Assembly: GCA_019638085.1 (NCBI GenBank)
Contig: JAHBUL010000017.1
Coordinates: 1-64,000, forward strand
DNA from: Flavobacteriales bacterium
GTDB lineage: Bacteria; Bacteroidota; Bacteroidia; Flavobacteriales_F; PHOS-HE28
Reading direction: 5' to 3'
Length of the DNA: 64,000 nucleotides
Shown here: piece by piece, positions 7,490-16,500 of the stretch
Position numbering within the stretch: position 1 is the first letter of the stretch
How the letters are laid out: each line of letters begins with the position of its first letter
The notes under the pieces: model-generated
Databases searched by the model: none
The model's input: the letters and a program-made list of their open reading frames with translations, nothing else
Told to the model about the DNA's origin: nothing
Translations under genes and position numbers: made by a program

Positions 7490-7705
7490 TTACACTCGTG
7501 CCTTTGCACCATCTTTTCCCGGCTTCACTGAACAGTAGAAGCAAATTTCTTTCGCAACTGGCTTCGGAACCGGAGCACTGTAGAATTCTTGGGCATCTGG
7601 GAGCGCCTCAACAATCCAATTTTCAATCCCGTCGAATTCGACGGGATTAGAATGCATACAGGTATGGACAGCTTCGAGTTCAACGACCGTACCTAACGAA
7701 GACAT
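7490..7705 (-). CDS. Small hypothetical protein (uncertain)
   Basis: A 71-aa reading frame starts at the ATG at 7705 (MSSLGTVVELEAVHTCMHSN). An upstream ATG at 7726 would abut the next gene's start. The sequence has plausible composition (EFDGIENWIVEALPDAQEF, then FYCSVKPGKDGAK) but no recognisable domain. It is the only frame of any length in the gap 7461-7726. It may be a real gene on the opposite strand or a chance frame. Confidence 0.3.
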   Translation of the reverse strand: MSSLGTVVELEAVHTCMHSNPVEFDGIENWIVEALPDAQEFYSAPVPKPVAKEICFYCSVKPGKDGAKARV

Positions 7706-7726
7706 TCCACGCCTACCTTCGGTCAC

Positions 7727-8113
7727 ATGCGGTCCGTCATAACCATAGGCGAAGTCTCCGAGCTGCGGGCTCCCTTAAAGTACTTCCGTCCTTGGCTGCG
7801 GAATGAGAAGCCCAGTGCCTTCGATCTTCCGACACGGCAGGAGCTGGTCCTGCTCGGAGTCGCCTTCTTCTTCGCTCCATTGGTGATCGCTTTTGCATCC
7901 ATTTGGATCTTCTTCCAAGAGGAATTCGCGGAGTTGCATGGCAGGGAGCGTGTTCTCTTCCTCCTAGCAGTCCCGTTCCTTTTGCCTGCCGCCTATTGTT
8001 ACGTGGTCGTGCATGACATGATTCGGCCCTTGGCCATGCGCATCCTGCTGCGGAGGCGCTTGCTCCGCGAGGCGAAAAAAGCGGTCCGGGAGCTTATGGC
8101 AGGTTTGCCTTGA
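7727..8113 (+). CDS. Hypothetical two-span membrane protein
   Basis: The 128-aa protein has a hydrophilic N-terminus of ~40 residues, then two hydrophobic segments (LVLLGVAFFFAPLVIAFASI and VLFLLAVPFLLPAAYCYVVV). It ends in a very basic helix (RILLRRRLLREAKKAVREL). The positive-inside rule would leave both ends in the cytoplasm. No family is recognised. It is the last gene before the truncated ALDH paralogue, and its GC-rich codon use is closer to the flanking host genes than to the two ORFs at 6.5-7.5 kb. Confidence 0.6.
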   Translation: MRSVITIGEVSELRAPLKYFRPWLRNEKPSAFDLPTRQELVLLGVAFFFAPLVIAFASIWIFFQEEFAELHGRERVLFLLAVPFLLPAAYCYVVVHDMIRPLAMRILLRRRLLREAKKAVRELMAGLP

Positions 8114-8204
8114 GCGATGAACAGAGCCTACGCTGGCTGGCAATTCCCGCTGGCGCAGGCACTTCAGCCCATGGGCTTAACTTTGGCTACGAACTACGAT
8201 CTCC

Positions 8205-9182
8205 ATGGCCAAGACCGCGACCAAGCCTACCTCCCCTTCTGCCAAGGCCGAAAAGCCTGCCCATAACGGACACGACACTACCGTTGCCGCCAAGAAAGCC
8301 GAACGCCTTCCGGTGATGAAGACCTACAAGATCTTCATCGGCGGAAAGTTCCCTCGTACCGAGAGCGGCCGTTACTACCAGCCCAAGGACGCGGATGGCA
8401 AGCCGCTTGCGAACATCTGCCGGGGCAGCCGCAAGGACATCCGCAACAGCGTAGTAGCAGCGCGAAAGGCCGTAGGCGATTGGGCGAACCGCAGTGCATT
8501 CAATCGGGGACAGATCCTCTACCGCATCGGCGAAATGCTCGAAGGCCGTAGCGCCCAGTTCGTGCATGAATTGGAACTGCACGGCGCAACGCGCAAACAT
8601 GCGGAGGCTGAGGTGAGCGCCGCCATCGACTGCTGGATCTATTACGCAGGCTGGTGCGACAAATACCAAGCGATCTTCAGCAGCGTGAACCCTACGAACA
8701 GTTCACACTTCAACTTCAGCGTACAGGAACCCACCGGCGTGGTGGGCCTGATGGCACCAAGCACCTCCGGCCTCATCGGACTGGTGAGCACCGTGGCACC
8801 GATCATCGCGGGCGGCAACACCGCGGTGGTAGTGGCCAGCGAAGATCATCCATTACCGGCCGTCACCTTCGCGGAAGTGCTCGCCACCAGCGACCTGCCC
8901 GGCGGCGTGGTGAACCTCATCACCGGCCTGCGCTCGGAACTCCTGAAACCGCTCATTACACACATGGACATCAATGCCGTGGTATGCGCGGATCCCACCA
9001 AAGAGGAGAAGCAAATGCTGGACACCGAGGCCGCCACGAACATGAAGCGTCTGGTGGTACCCAAGGTGAAGGACTGGATGCAAGAGGAAGGCCGCACACC
9101 CTACATGATCCTGGACACGCAGGAGGTGAAGACCACCTGGCACCCGATCGAGCGCGGGCAGGGTGGGGGCGGCGGGTATTGA
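8205..9182 (+). CDS. Truncated aldehyde dehydrogenase-like protein without catalytic domain
   Basis: The 325-aa protein begins with a Lys/Ala-rich leader (~35 aa) and then follows the ALDH fold: YKIFIGGKFPRTESGRYY, AIDCWIYYAGWCDKY, VGLMAPSTSGLIGLV in place of PWNFP, GGNTAVVVAS and LPGGVVNLITG. It then departs. The FTGS, LELGGK and catalytic-Cys segments are absent. About 75 residues of other sequence follow, ending in Gly-Gly-Gly-Gly-Gly-Tyr. The frame is open and clean, so this is not simply a broken gene; I infer a non-catalytic partner of the ALDH at 4851, as in the second half of ALDH16. The two genes are 1.9 kb apart because of the inserted block. Confidence 0.85.
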   Translation: MAKTATKPTSPSAKAEKPAHNGHDTTVAAKKAERLPVMKTYKIFIGGKFPRTESGRYYQPKDADGKPLANICRGSRKDIRNSVVAARKAVGDWANRSAFNRGQILYRIGEMLEGRSAQFVHELELHGATRKHAEAEVSAAIDCWIYYAGWCDKYQAIFSSVNPTNSSHFNFSVQEPTGVVGLMAPSTSGLIGLVSTVAPIIAGGNTAVVVASEDHPLPAVTFAEVLATSDLPGGVVNLITGLRSELLKPLITHMDINAVVCADPTKEEKQMLDTEAATNMKRLVVPKVKDWMQEEGRTPYMILDTQEVKTTWHPIERGQGGGGGY

Positions 9183-9232
9183 TCTAGGTGAACCAGATCA
9201 AATGACACTTGGCGATCTTTGAGGAAAGCCAT

Positions 9233-9406
9233 ATGACCACCATCATCAAGCGCACTACCACACGAAAGCAGTTGGTGGCGCTCTTAAAGGGAAAGAAGCG
9301 CAAGCGTAAGGCCAAAGGCGTTGATGTGAAAAGCTTTGCCGGGAAGCTTAAGCTTGAGGGCGATCCGTTGGAGATCCAGAACCGTATGCGTGATGGATGG
9401 AAATAG
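9233..9406 (+). CDS. Antitoxin-like small protein of a PIN-toxin pair
   Basis: The 57-aa protein starts at the ATG at 9233 (MTTIIKRTTTRKQLVALLKG), with a GAGGAAAG ribosome-binding-like run just upstream. It is strongly basic in the middle (KKRKRKAKGVDVKSFAG) and ends KLEGDPLEIQNRMRDGW. The pattern 'GVDxKxxxGxxxLxxDPLExQxxMRDEW' is typical of Bacteroidota antitoxins paired with PIN-domain (VapC) ribonucleases. The next ORF overlaps its 3' end and starts like a VapC but stops after 17 codons, so this antitoxin is an orphan. Confidence 0.75.
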   Translation: MTTIIKRTTTRKQLVALLKGKKRKRKAKGVDVKSFAGKLKLEGDPLEIQNRMRDGWK

Positions 9407-9446
9407 GTTGTTGGTGGACACCAATATCATCCTCTGGAACACTTGA
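9393..9446 (+). pseudogene. Remnant of a PIN-domain (VapC) toxin gene
   Basis: An ATG at 9393 overlaps the end of the antitoxin gene and reads MDGNRLLVDTNIILWNT, then stops. LLVDTNIIL is the first strand and first catalytic Asp of a PIN ribonuclease. Everything after that, normally about 120 residues, is missing, and neither of the other plus-strand frames resumes PIN sequence nearby. The toxin has therefore been lost through deletion or rearrangement. Confidence 0.7.
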
Positions 9447-9667
9447 GCCATGAACTGGATAAACGCTACAGGGTCGAACATCTCTTCGGCCAGTTGCATA
9501 TCGGCAGTTTCAATATCCACCAACTGTTCGATAGCCCATTCTGGAAGGATCACGATATTGTACGAGTCACGGATCTGGAAGAGGGATCAATGATCTACAT
9601 CGATCCAACCCTGTACGATGCGATAGGGATCGGGCGTGTTCGTGGCCCGGGCGCGAGCTCCAATTAG
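9443..9667 (+). CDS. Short ORF behind the broken toxin, possible gene remnant
   Basis: A TTG-initiated frame of 74 aa reads SHELDKRYRVEHLFGQLHIG, then FWKDHDIVRVTDLEEG, then YIDPTLYDAIG. The last part faintly recalls the C-terminal half of DUF2442 proteins, which are often found in toxin-antitoxin neighbourhoods. The start codon is poor and overlaps the toxin remnant, so this may be the 3' part of another decayed gene. The remaining stretch to 9781 shows nothing coding that I can support. Confidence 0.25.
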   Translation: MSHELDKRYRVEHLFGQLHIGSFNIHQLFDSPFWKDHDIVRVTDLEEGSMIYIDPTLYDAIGIGRVRGPGASSN

Positions 9668-9781
9668 TTCAGGCCCACGGCGCGTAAGTGTAGCGAGACC
9701 GGGCCTCGCGAATAGTTTGCACTTCGCTGGAGAGGGCGGACTTGCGGAAACCGACGCGCTGTGAGAAATGGGATTCTACAC

Positions 9782-10819
9782 TCAATGCTGCACCACCAAC
9801 CTCCCCGTCGCAACCGTACCATCGGCGCCGGTGGTCTTCACCAAGTAAAGTCCATTGCCCCATGTGGAAGTATCCATCCAATGCTGACCGGCGACGATGG
9901 ATCCGCCATGGACCAACACGCCGGTGGCGTTGAATACTTCCAGTTGCGTTGTTCCTGATCCATGACGTGGGGTCTCGATCATGACTTGATCACCCGCGGG
10001 ATTTGGAAGAAGAGATGTCGCGGGCGATCGTTGCGCACTGATGCCCACGGATCGGTCGAACTCGAAAATATAAACCGTCTGGTAGGCGAATGCACTTCCC
10101 CCGATCCGCTGAGCAACGAGATAGAGATACGTGCCATCGTAATACATGCCGCGGGGCGATTGGTCGCCGTCCGGATCCGGAAGGTCAACAAACCCGATGT
10201 CCTGCTTGGTGGTGAGGTTGTACGAGTAGATCCGTTCGGGATCGCCATGCAGGTCATCCGTGACATAGAGCAACGTGTCGCCTTTCAATGCAATACCATA
10301 GGGTTGCTCGCCGTGAAGAGGTACCGTATCGATGGGTGCTGCATCACCCGGAACCCACTTATATGCATACGCGAACGGGTAGGTATCGAAATCAGGATAG
10401 TACATGGTGTACCATACCGCATTGCCCTCCGCACATAGATCACCGATGCCGGAGGAGTGACCGCCGATCACATCCGGAAAGGTCCACGTATTCAGCAATG
10501 TGCCCGCTAATGATACTTCGTACAAGTGGGCACCGTTGGAGGTATAGTCCTGAGCGATCAGATATGAATTCGGGCGACGAATGAGGCCGTGGTTGAAGGT
10601 GTATCCCGTTGCCTGCTGGCCGAAGATCGTACCGCTGAGATCGGAGAAATACACATCACCCGAAATGTCAGCCCCGAGGAAGATCGTGTCCCCGCTCAAA
10701 TGGATCCCCCAGAAGTTCTGGCTGATCCCGGGATAGGGGATGCTGTCGATCAAGGTTTGTGCAGTACAGGTTGCACTAAGGAAAAGTGCAGCCGCGATGG
10801 AGATGATGATCTGCTTCAT
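9782..10819 (-). CDS. Secreted beta-propeller-like protein with T9SS type A sorting domain
   Basis: The 345-aa protein starts at the ATG at 10819, giving the signal peptide MKQIIISIAAALFLSATCTA before Q. Residues 25-260 contain repeated short strands of the form 'GDTIFLGADISG', 'GDTLLYVTDDLHGD' and 'GTYLYLVAQRIGG', consistent with an NHL/Kelch-like propeller that could sense or bind a ligand. The last ~75 residues (SLLPNPAGDQVMIETP ... GLYLVKTTGADGTVATGRLV) form a Por secretion (type A) sorting domain that directs export through the T9SS and is cleaved at the outer membrane. It is monocistronic, facing away from the truncated ALDH region. The ligand is unknown. Confidence 0.8.
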   Translation of the reverse strand: MKQIIISIAAALFLSATCTAQTLIDSIPYPGISQNFWGIHLSGDTIFLGADISGDVYFSDLSGTIFGQQATGYTFNHGLIRRPNSYLIAQDYTSNGAHLYEVSLAGTLLNTWTFPDVIGGHSSGIGDLCAEGNAVWYTMYYPDFDTYPFAYAYKWVPGDAAPIDTVPLHGEQPYGIALKGDTLLYVTDDLHGDPERIYSYNLTTKQDIGFVDLPDPDGDQSPRGMYYDGTYLYLVAQRIGGSAFAYQTVYIFEFDRSVGISAQRSPATSLLPNPAGDQVMIETPRHGSGTTQLEVFNATGVLVHGGSIVAGQHWMDTSTWGNGLYLVKTTGADGTVATGRLVVQH

Positions 10820-10893
10820 GCCATGGTGCTTTGAAACACCGAATGTAGCATGCACTCAGAGCTTTGCAGCAGGAAGTAGGTATTTGTCGGGGC

Positions 10894-11898
10894 TCAAAAC
10901 TTCGCGCACGGCACAACCCGCCTGCGGGCCATCGAACGCTTCTTGCGCTTGTCCGCGAACTCAAAGATCGTAGTGATCTCATGCGCGCCACCGCTGTTCA
11001 ATGCCAAGCGCGAGATGGTGATGTCGTAGCTATAACCGAAGCGCCAATCACCGGCCTTGAAGCCGACGAGAACGGAGATGGCATCATTGTTCTGGTAACC
11101 GGGTTGGTATGCCTTCAGCGGAAGACCGCGGTACCAAAGGCCTGCGAAGACCGGGTCCCGTTCATAGTATGCGCCGATGTCCAGCTGGTCGAATTTACCC
11201 TGTGCACGGTAGTTGAATGCAGCCACGATGGATTGGGGGTCCTTCCGCACCATTCCTCCCGAGCGTAACTTGAACCGATAGCCGCCGTGCATGTTGAACT
11301 GACGGGGCAGTGCTGCTTCACTTTCCAACAGTGATTGATTGGGTTCGTTCATATGCTGGAGCGCAAAGCCGAACCATAGTTGCGGCGTGAACAGCAACAA
11401 TCCGGAACCGATATCGGAATAGCCCTTCTTTCGGCCGTCGTAATATTCATAGGTGGCCACATCACCACCACGTGATAGCTGATCATTGAAGATGAGCTTG
11501 GAGTAGTTCACCGAACGGCTCGCATAGCCGATTTGTAGGGCGGGCCGCAGGAAGACCTTGTGTTTCAAGCGGATCTCATAGGCATACTGGAAGGTGAAGC
11601 TGGTAGAGCTTAAGGCGCCACTACCGGCCTGGTCACGCGTGGCGATGATGCCAATGCCGCTATTCAGGCTGCCTAAATACTGGTCGGCAGCCAAGTTATA
11701 GCTCACGAATGCGCCAGGGATGGCAGGCCATTGATCGCGGAATTGAAGGGTGAACCGGTTCTGGATCGTGGTACCGGCAAAGGCAGGGCTCAAATAGGTC
11801 GGTGCGGCATAGAACTGCGTAAAATGAGGGTCCTGGGCCACAACGTGGCCCAGGACGCCGAGCATCCAAGCAATTGTGAAACCGAACCGGGGGGTCAT
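10894..11898 (-). CDS. PorP/SprF-family type IX secretion outer-membrane protein
   Basis: The 334-aa protein starts at the ATG at 11898 with signal MTPRFGFTIAWMLGVLGHVV then AQ. The mature N-terminus DPHFTQFYAAPTYLSPAFAG is the hallmark of the PorP/SprF family, followed by outer-membrane beta-barrel strands (FQYAYEIRLKHKVFLRPALQ, then AGDWRFGYSYDITISRL). Members sit in the outer membrane and are needed to export or anchor particular type B T9SS cargos; SprF serves the SprB adhesin. It is the last gene of a three-gene operon, starting 4 nt after the stop of the TPR/PD40 gene, downstream of a type B PKD giant. I infer that it is the dedicated partner of that giant. Confidence 0.9.
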   Translation of the reverse strand: MTPRFGFTIAWMLGVLGHVVAQDPHFTQFYAAPTYLSPAFAGTTIQNRFTLQFRDQWPAIPGAFVSYNLAADQYLGSLNSGIGIIATRDQAGSGALSSTSFTFQYAYEIRLKHKVFLRPALQIGYASRSVNYSKLIFNDQLSRGGDVATYEYYDGRKKGYSDIGSGLLLFTPQLWFGFALQHMNEPNQSLLESEAALPRQFNMHGGYRFKLRSGGMVRKDPQSIVAAFNYRAQGKFDQLDIGAYYERDPVFAGLWYRGLPLKAYQPGYQNNDAISVLVGFKAGDWRFGYSYDITISRLALNSGGAHEITTIFEFADKRKKRSMARRRVVPCAKF

Positions 11899-11902
11899 GA
11901 GG

Positions 11903-13504
11903 TTAGTGCTGGGGCAAGGCACCAGCGGTCTTATCGTTATGCGACAGGGACACATCCAGCGATAATCTGCCGGTCATCTCTTCATCCTCGTTGTAGAGTT
12001 CGTACTCCCACGGAGCAAAGCCCTCGGCGGTCACTTCCATGTGATACGCTTGCCCCGGGCGGACAGCCATTACATAGCGGCCCGTGTGTTCATTGGTGTT
12101 GTAGATGCCGAATATTTCCTCGGTCTTGCTATCGGAGAGAATGATTCGGGCCTTCAGGGGTTGGTCTATCGCGTTCGTGATCACACCCTGCACCAATAGG
12201 TATTCCACTTGGCTGGTAGGAAAGACCACCTCATAGATATCCTGTCCTCCCAATCCGCCTTCACGTTCGGAACTGAAGTAGCCCGTTCGGCCATCCTCAC
12301 CGAGGGAAAAGTAGATGTCGTCATTCACCGTGTTCAAAGGATAACCCATGTTCAACGGTCGGTCCCAGATGTTCATGTCGGGGTCCAGAAGGCCAGCTTT
12401 GAAGATGTCAAAACCACCCATGGTGTTGTGCCCGTTACTGCTGAAGAAAAGCGTGGTGCCATCGCTGTGCAGGAAGGGCGCATCCTCGTCGTACGGTGTG
12501 TTGATGTTTGGTCCAAGATTCAAGGGTAGGCTCCATTCCCCGTTCGGCAGCCGACGGATACGATAGAGATCGCGTCCACCGAATCCTCCGGGACGGTCGC
12601 TTGTGAAATAGATCTCCGAACCATCAGGGGAAATGGTGGCGCTGGGCTCATGGTATTTGCTGTTGATCTGGTCCGTCATCCGCTGCGGTGTTGCCCATAT
12701 CCCTTGCGAGCGTTGGGTGATATAGAGGTCGCCATCCGGGACCAGGTCGCTGGCGCGATAAATGATCATCTCGTTGCCATCCGGGCTGAGGCCTACTGTT
12801 GCATCCTGCATCGTTGAGTTCACCGGCGCTTGGATGTTAATGGCGCGGCTCCATATTTCATCGGTCTTCGTGCTGGTATAGATGTCCTCGTAGTATTGGC
12901 CACTTTCATCCTTCAGGCCGCCCATGGTACCGGGTCGGCGACTGGTGTAGTACAGTATGCTGCCGTCCGCGGTCACTAACGGGCAGTAATCATGCGCGGG
13001 TGAGTTGATGGCGGCTCCCAGGTTGCGGATCCGCAATCGCACGGGATCAGCAGTGAGGGATCGAGCGTTGTTCGCGATCGCGATCTGGCGGTCCACTTCT
13101 GCGTTGGGCACTTCCCGGCCGGTCTCATGCCTGTATTGTTCCAGCAATGTGATCTCTTCCCCGAACCGCTGCTGGCGGTGACGTGCCATGGCCAATTGAT
13201 AGATGCCCTCCACACTTCCATACCGGACGGCCACTTCAAAGCGCGCTGCGGACTTGTCCCGCTTATCAGGCATGTTCACCTCGCACATGCCAATGCCATA
13301 GAAGGTTTCAGCGAACGTGGTATCCACGTTCACCAAGCGCTTGTAGATCCGGTAGGCATCGGTCCACTGTCCGGCCTCCATCAGGACCCGGGCCTCATCC
13401 AACATATTGTACTGAGCACGGTTGTAACCTCGCTGGGCTTCCACCGTCCCGCTCAATGCAATGGCCATCAACATAGCCGTCATCAGTTGTTGCTTTCTCC
13501 TCAT
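11903..13504 (-). CDS. TPR and PD40 beta-propeller protein of a T9SS cluster
   Basis: The 533-aa protein has a signal peptide (1-23, ending VEAQ). TPR-like helices follow at about 30-130 (LDEARVLMEAGQWTDAYRIY), then a PD40/WD40-like propeller at about 160-420 with repeats such as LSPDGNEMII, ISPDGSEIYFTSDRPGG and GYFSSEREGGLGGQDIY. A carboxypeptidase-regulatory-like domain lies near 430-515. PorE-type T9SS proteins share this layout but normally end in an OmpA peptidoglycan-binding domain, which is absent here. Its ATG overlaps the stop of the PKD giant by 4 nt and its stop is 4 nt before the PorP/SprF gene, so the three are translationally coupled. Confidence 0.88.
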   Translation of the reverse strand: MRRKQQLMTAMLMAIALSGTVEAQRGYNRAQYNMLDEARVLMEAGQWTDAYRIYKRLVNVDTTFAETFYGIGMCEVNMPDKRDKSAARFEVAVRYGSVEGIYQLAMARHRQQRFGEEITLLEQYRHETGREVPNAEVDRQIAIANNARSLTADPVRLRIRNLGAAINSPAHDYCPLVTADGSILYYTSRRPGTMGGLKDESGQYYEDIYTSTKTDEIWSRAINIQAPVNSTMQDATVGLSPDGNEMIIYRASDLVPDGDLYITQRSQGIWATPQRMTDQINSKYHEPSATISPDGSEIYFTSDRPGGFGGRDLYRIRRLPNGEWSLPLNLGPNINTPYDEDAPFLHSDGTTLFFSSNGHNTMGGFDIFKAGLLDPDMNIWDRPLNMGYPLNTVNDDIYFSLGEDGRTGYFSSEREGGLGGQDIYEVVFPTSQVEYLLVQGVITNAIDQPLKARIILSDSKTEEIFGIYNTNEHTGRYVMAVRPGQAYHMEVTAEGFAPWEYELYNEDEEMTGRLSLDVSLSHNDKTAGALPQH

Positions 13505-16500
13505 CGTAATAGGGTAAGGTCACCGGTCATTCGTTTTTCATCACCGGTAACGAACCGGGCATAGGCTTTCCAGACATAGACATCCTGCTTCGACAAACGC
13601 CCGCGGTAGTACCCGTCCCAGCCTTTGTGTATGTCGTCCGTTTCGAACAGAAGTTCACCCCAGCGATTGAAGACCTGAAGGTGGTATTCCTGCACGCCTT
13701 CGCTCATGGGATGGAAGATGTCGTTATCGAAGCTGTTCGGATCGTATACGCCATCCGTAGGCCCGGTGTTACCTGGCGTGAAAGCGTTCGGGAATACGAT
13801 GTCTCCGCCGGCAATGGAAGTGACCGCGCCAGGAATACTGAACGTATCCGGACAGTTCCAAACGTTGTTCGCGATAAGGGATACATCGAACACACCTGGC
13901 TCTTGGTAGTAATGCACCGGGTTCGCATCATTGCTGAATGTGCCATCACCGAATTCCCAGACATAGCTGGTAGCATTGGTGCTGAGATTGTAGGTGAACA
14001 TCGGCTGCGTAGGTGCTATCACCTCGGAAGGTTGTAGCGTGAAGAAGGCCATGGCAGAGGGCCGGACCACTACGGAATCTACTTTCACCATCGTGCTCAC
14101 GCCGCCGTTCATCCCAAAGGCCGTAAGTGTGATCGTGTACGTGCCGGGCGAATGGTATTCGTGAACGGGATTCTCTGCGATGCTCGTAGCACCATCACCG
14201 AACTGCCATTGGTAGCCGAGCCCGAGCAAGGAGGTGTTTGTGAACGCCACGGTAAGCGGGGCGCAACCAACTCCGCTGCCGATGAATGATGCGGTGGGCA
14301 GCGGTGGATCGATGGAGATCTGCTGGCTGGCCGTATCCGTGCACATGCCGGTGCTCACCGTAAGGGTGATGGTGTAATTGCCCCACGTGGCGTAGATGTG
14401 TGCAGGGGGATCCTCCAAGGTGGAGGTGCTGCCATCACCCATCGACCAGGAATAGCCCCACTGACCATTTGGTGTAGTGTTGTTGATCGTTACGGTGGCG
14501 TCAGGGAAAGCCTGTCCGAATGGGGTGGCCAGGAAGGAAGCGGTCGGTGCCGGATGGATCACGATATCGTGCTGGGCCGTCTGCGTGCAGCCATAGGCCG
14601 AGGTGGCGGTCAATGTCACGGTATAGGTGATATCCGTCGTGCCGGTATTCACGTAGGTATGCGTGATGTCCGTGCCTACCAGGGTAACGCCGTCGCCCAT
14701 GTTCCACAGCGCCTGGGTTGTTCCAATGCTTTCGTCCGTCAGATCGATCACCGCAGGAGAACAAGCCTCAAGCGGTAGTTGGAAGATGGCTTCAATGGCC
14801 GGATAGATCGTTACCGGTACGGTAGAGGTATCCACGCAACCGAATGCGGTGGTGGCCGTGAGCTTTACCGGATACTGGAGCGGCCCGCTGCCGGTGTTGT
14901 TGAAACTGTGAGAGACATCACCGGGTACGGCATTCAGGAAGGTTCCATCACCGAACTGCCAGTTCATGCTGGCAGCACCGATGCTCAGGTCTTGGAAGGA
15001 GATCGCCGCTGGCGCGCATGCCGTACCCGGACTCGCGGTGAATTGTGCGATCGGGGCCGGGTGTACCAATACCGATGCAGTGGCCGTATCGCTGCAGCCA
15101 AAGGAGGAATTGGCGATCAGCACCGGATGGAACAAGGTATCGGCCAACCCATTATGATTGTAAATGTGTGTTGGATTCGTGGATGCGCTTCCTCCACCAT
15201 CACCGAAGGTCCAGAGGTAGTTGTTCGCCCCCGTGCTCAAGTTCACAAAGTGTGGATTCATCGGCGAGCAGCCCGAACTGTCCGCAACAAAAGCCGCATT
15301 CACTTGGGGAAATACCTGCAAGGTGGAGGTGGCCGTATTCGTGCAGCCGTACTCGGAAGTGGCGCTGAGGGATAGCGGATAGGAGTTCGCCCCAGGTCCG
15401 GAAAAGTTGTACCAGTTGTGGCCATGGGTAGCTGCCAGGGTATCGGAGGTCTGTCCATCACCATAGGACCAGTGGTAGGTGCTGGCACCTTGCGACTGAT
15501 TGGTCAACGTGGCGACCAAAGGATGGCAACCCGATGTGGAACTCACCGAGAACTGCGCTACCGGTGAAGGATGCACAACGATCACACCGGAGGTGCTGTC
15601 CGTGCATCCGAACGCGTTGGTTGCCACCAGCTTTACCAGGAAGTGAAGGGTGCTGTCCGTATTGTTCAGATACGTGTGCTGTGGGGTAGGTCCGCCGCCG
15701 CTGCTTCCATCCCCAAAATCCCATTGATAGTTCACGGCTCCGAGAACGGAGGGGAAGGTGACCAGCAAGGGGGTGCAACCGCTATCAGGTTGGGCACTGA
15801 AGCTGAAGTTAGGTGCCGGGTATACGGTGATGTTCTGTTGACTGGTGCTGCTGCACCCCGCCCAGTTGCTCACGGTAAGTGTCACGGACATCACTTGGAG
15901 CACCCCCGTATGGTTGATGTAGGTGTGCGATGGTGAAGCATCCGTACTCGTGGTGCCATCACCGAAATCCCAATGGAAATCCGAACCGCCGGTGCTGTTG
16001 TTGGTGAAGTTCACATCCAACGGAGCACAACCCGGGTATGCATCATGGCTGAACATGGCCAGCACGGTCGGCGCAACGGTGATGGTCGTGGTTGCAGTAT
16101 CGCTGCATCCTGAAGCAGTGCTGGCAACCAAGAGGGCGGTATACACACTGTCCGCAGCTCCTGGGTTCATATAGGTATGTACGGGTTCAGTATCATTGCT
16201 GTTCCCGCCATCGCCGAAGTACCAGACATAGTTCGTGGCCCCCGTGCTGGTATTGGTGAAGGTCACCTCCATCGGGGAGCACCCGTTCAATGGGTCGGCG
16301 CCCATGGTCGCTACCGGCTTCGGCTCCACGGTAATGGTAGAGGTGCTGGTACCCGAGCAATACGGTGTGGTTGTGGTCAATGTGACCGTATAGGTTCCTC
16401 CGCTAGCATAGAGATGCTCGGGGCCCTGCACGGTATCGGTATTCCCATCCCCAAAGTCCCACAACCATTGCTGCACCGGGTTTCCAGGAGCGGTGATGGT

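Noticed and set aside
8110-8316. 68-codon plus-strand ORF between the membrane protein and the truncated ALDH
   Set aside because: It overlaps the start of the ALDH-like gene in another frame and is proline/arginine-rich without domain character.
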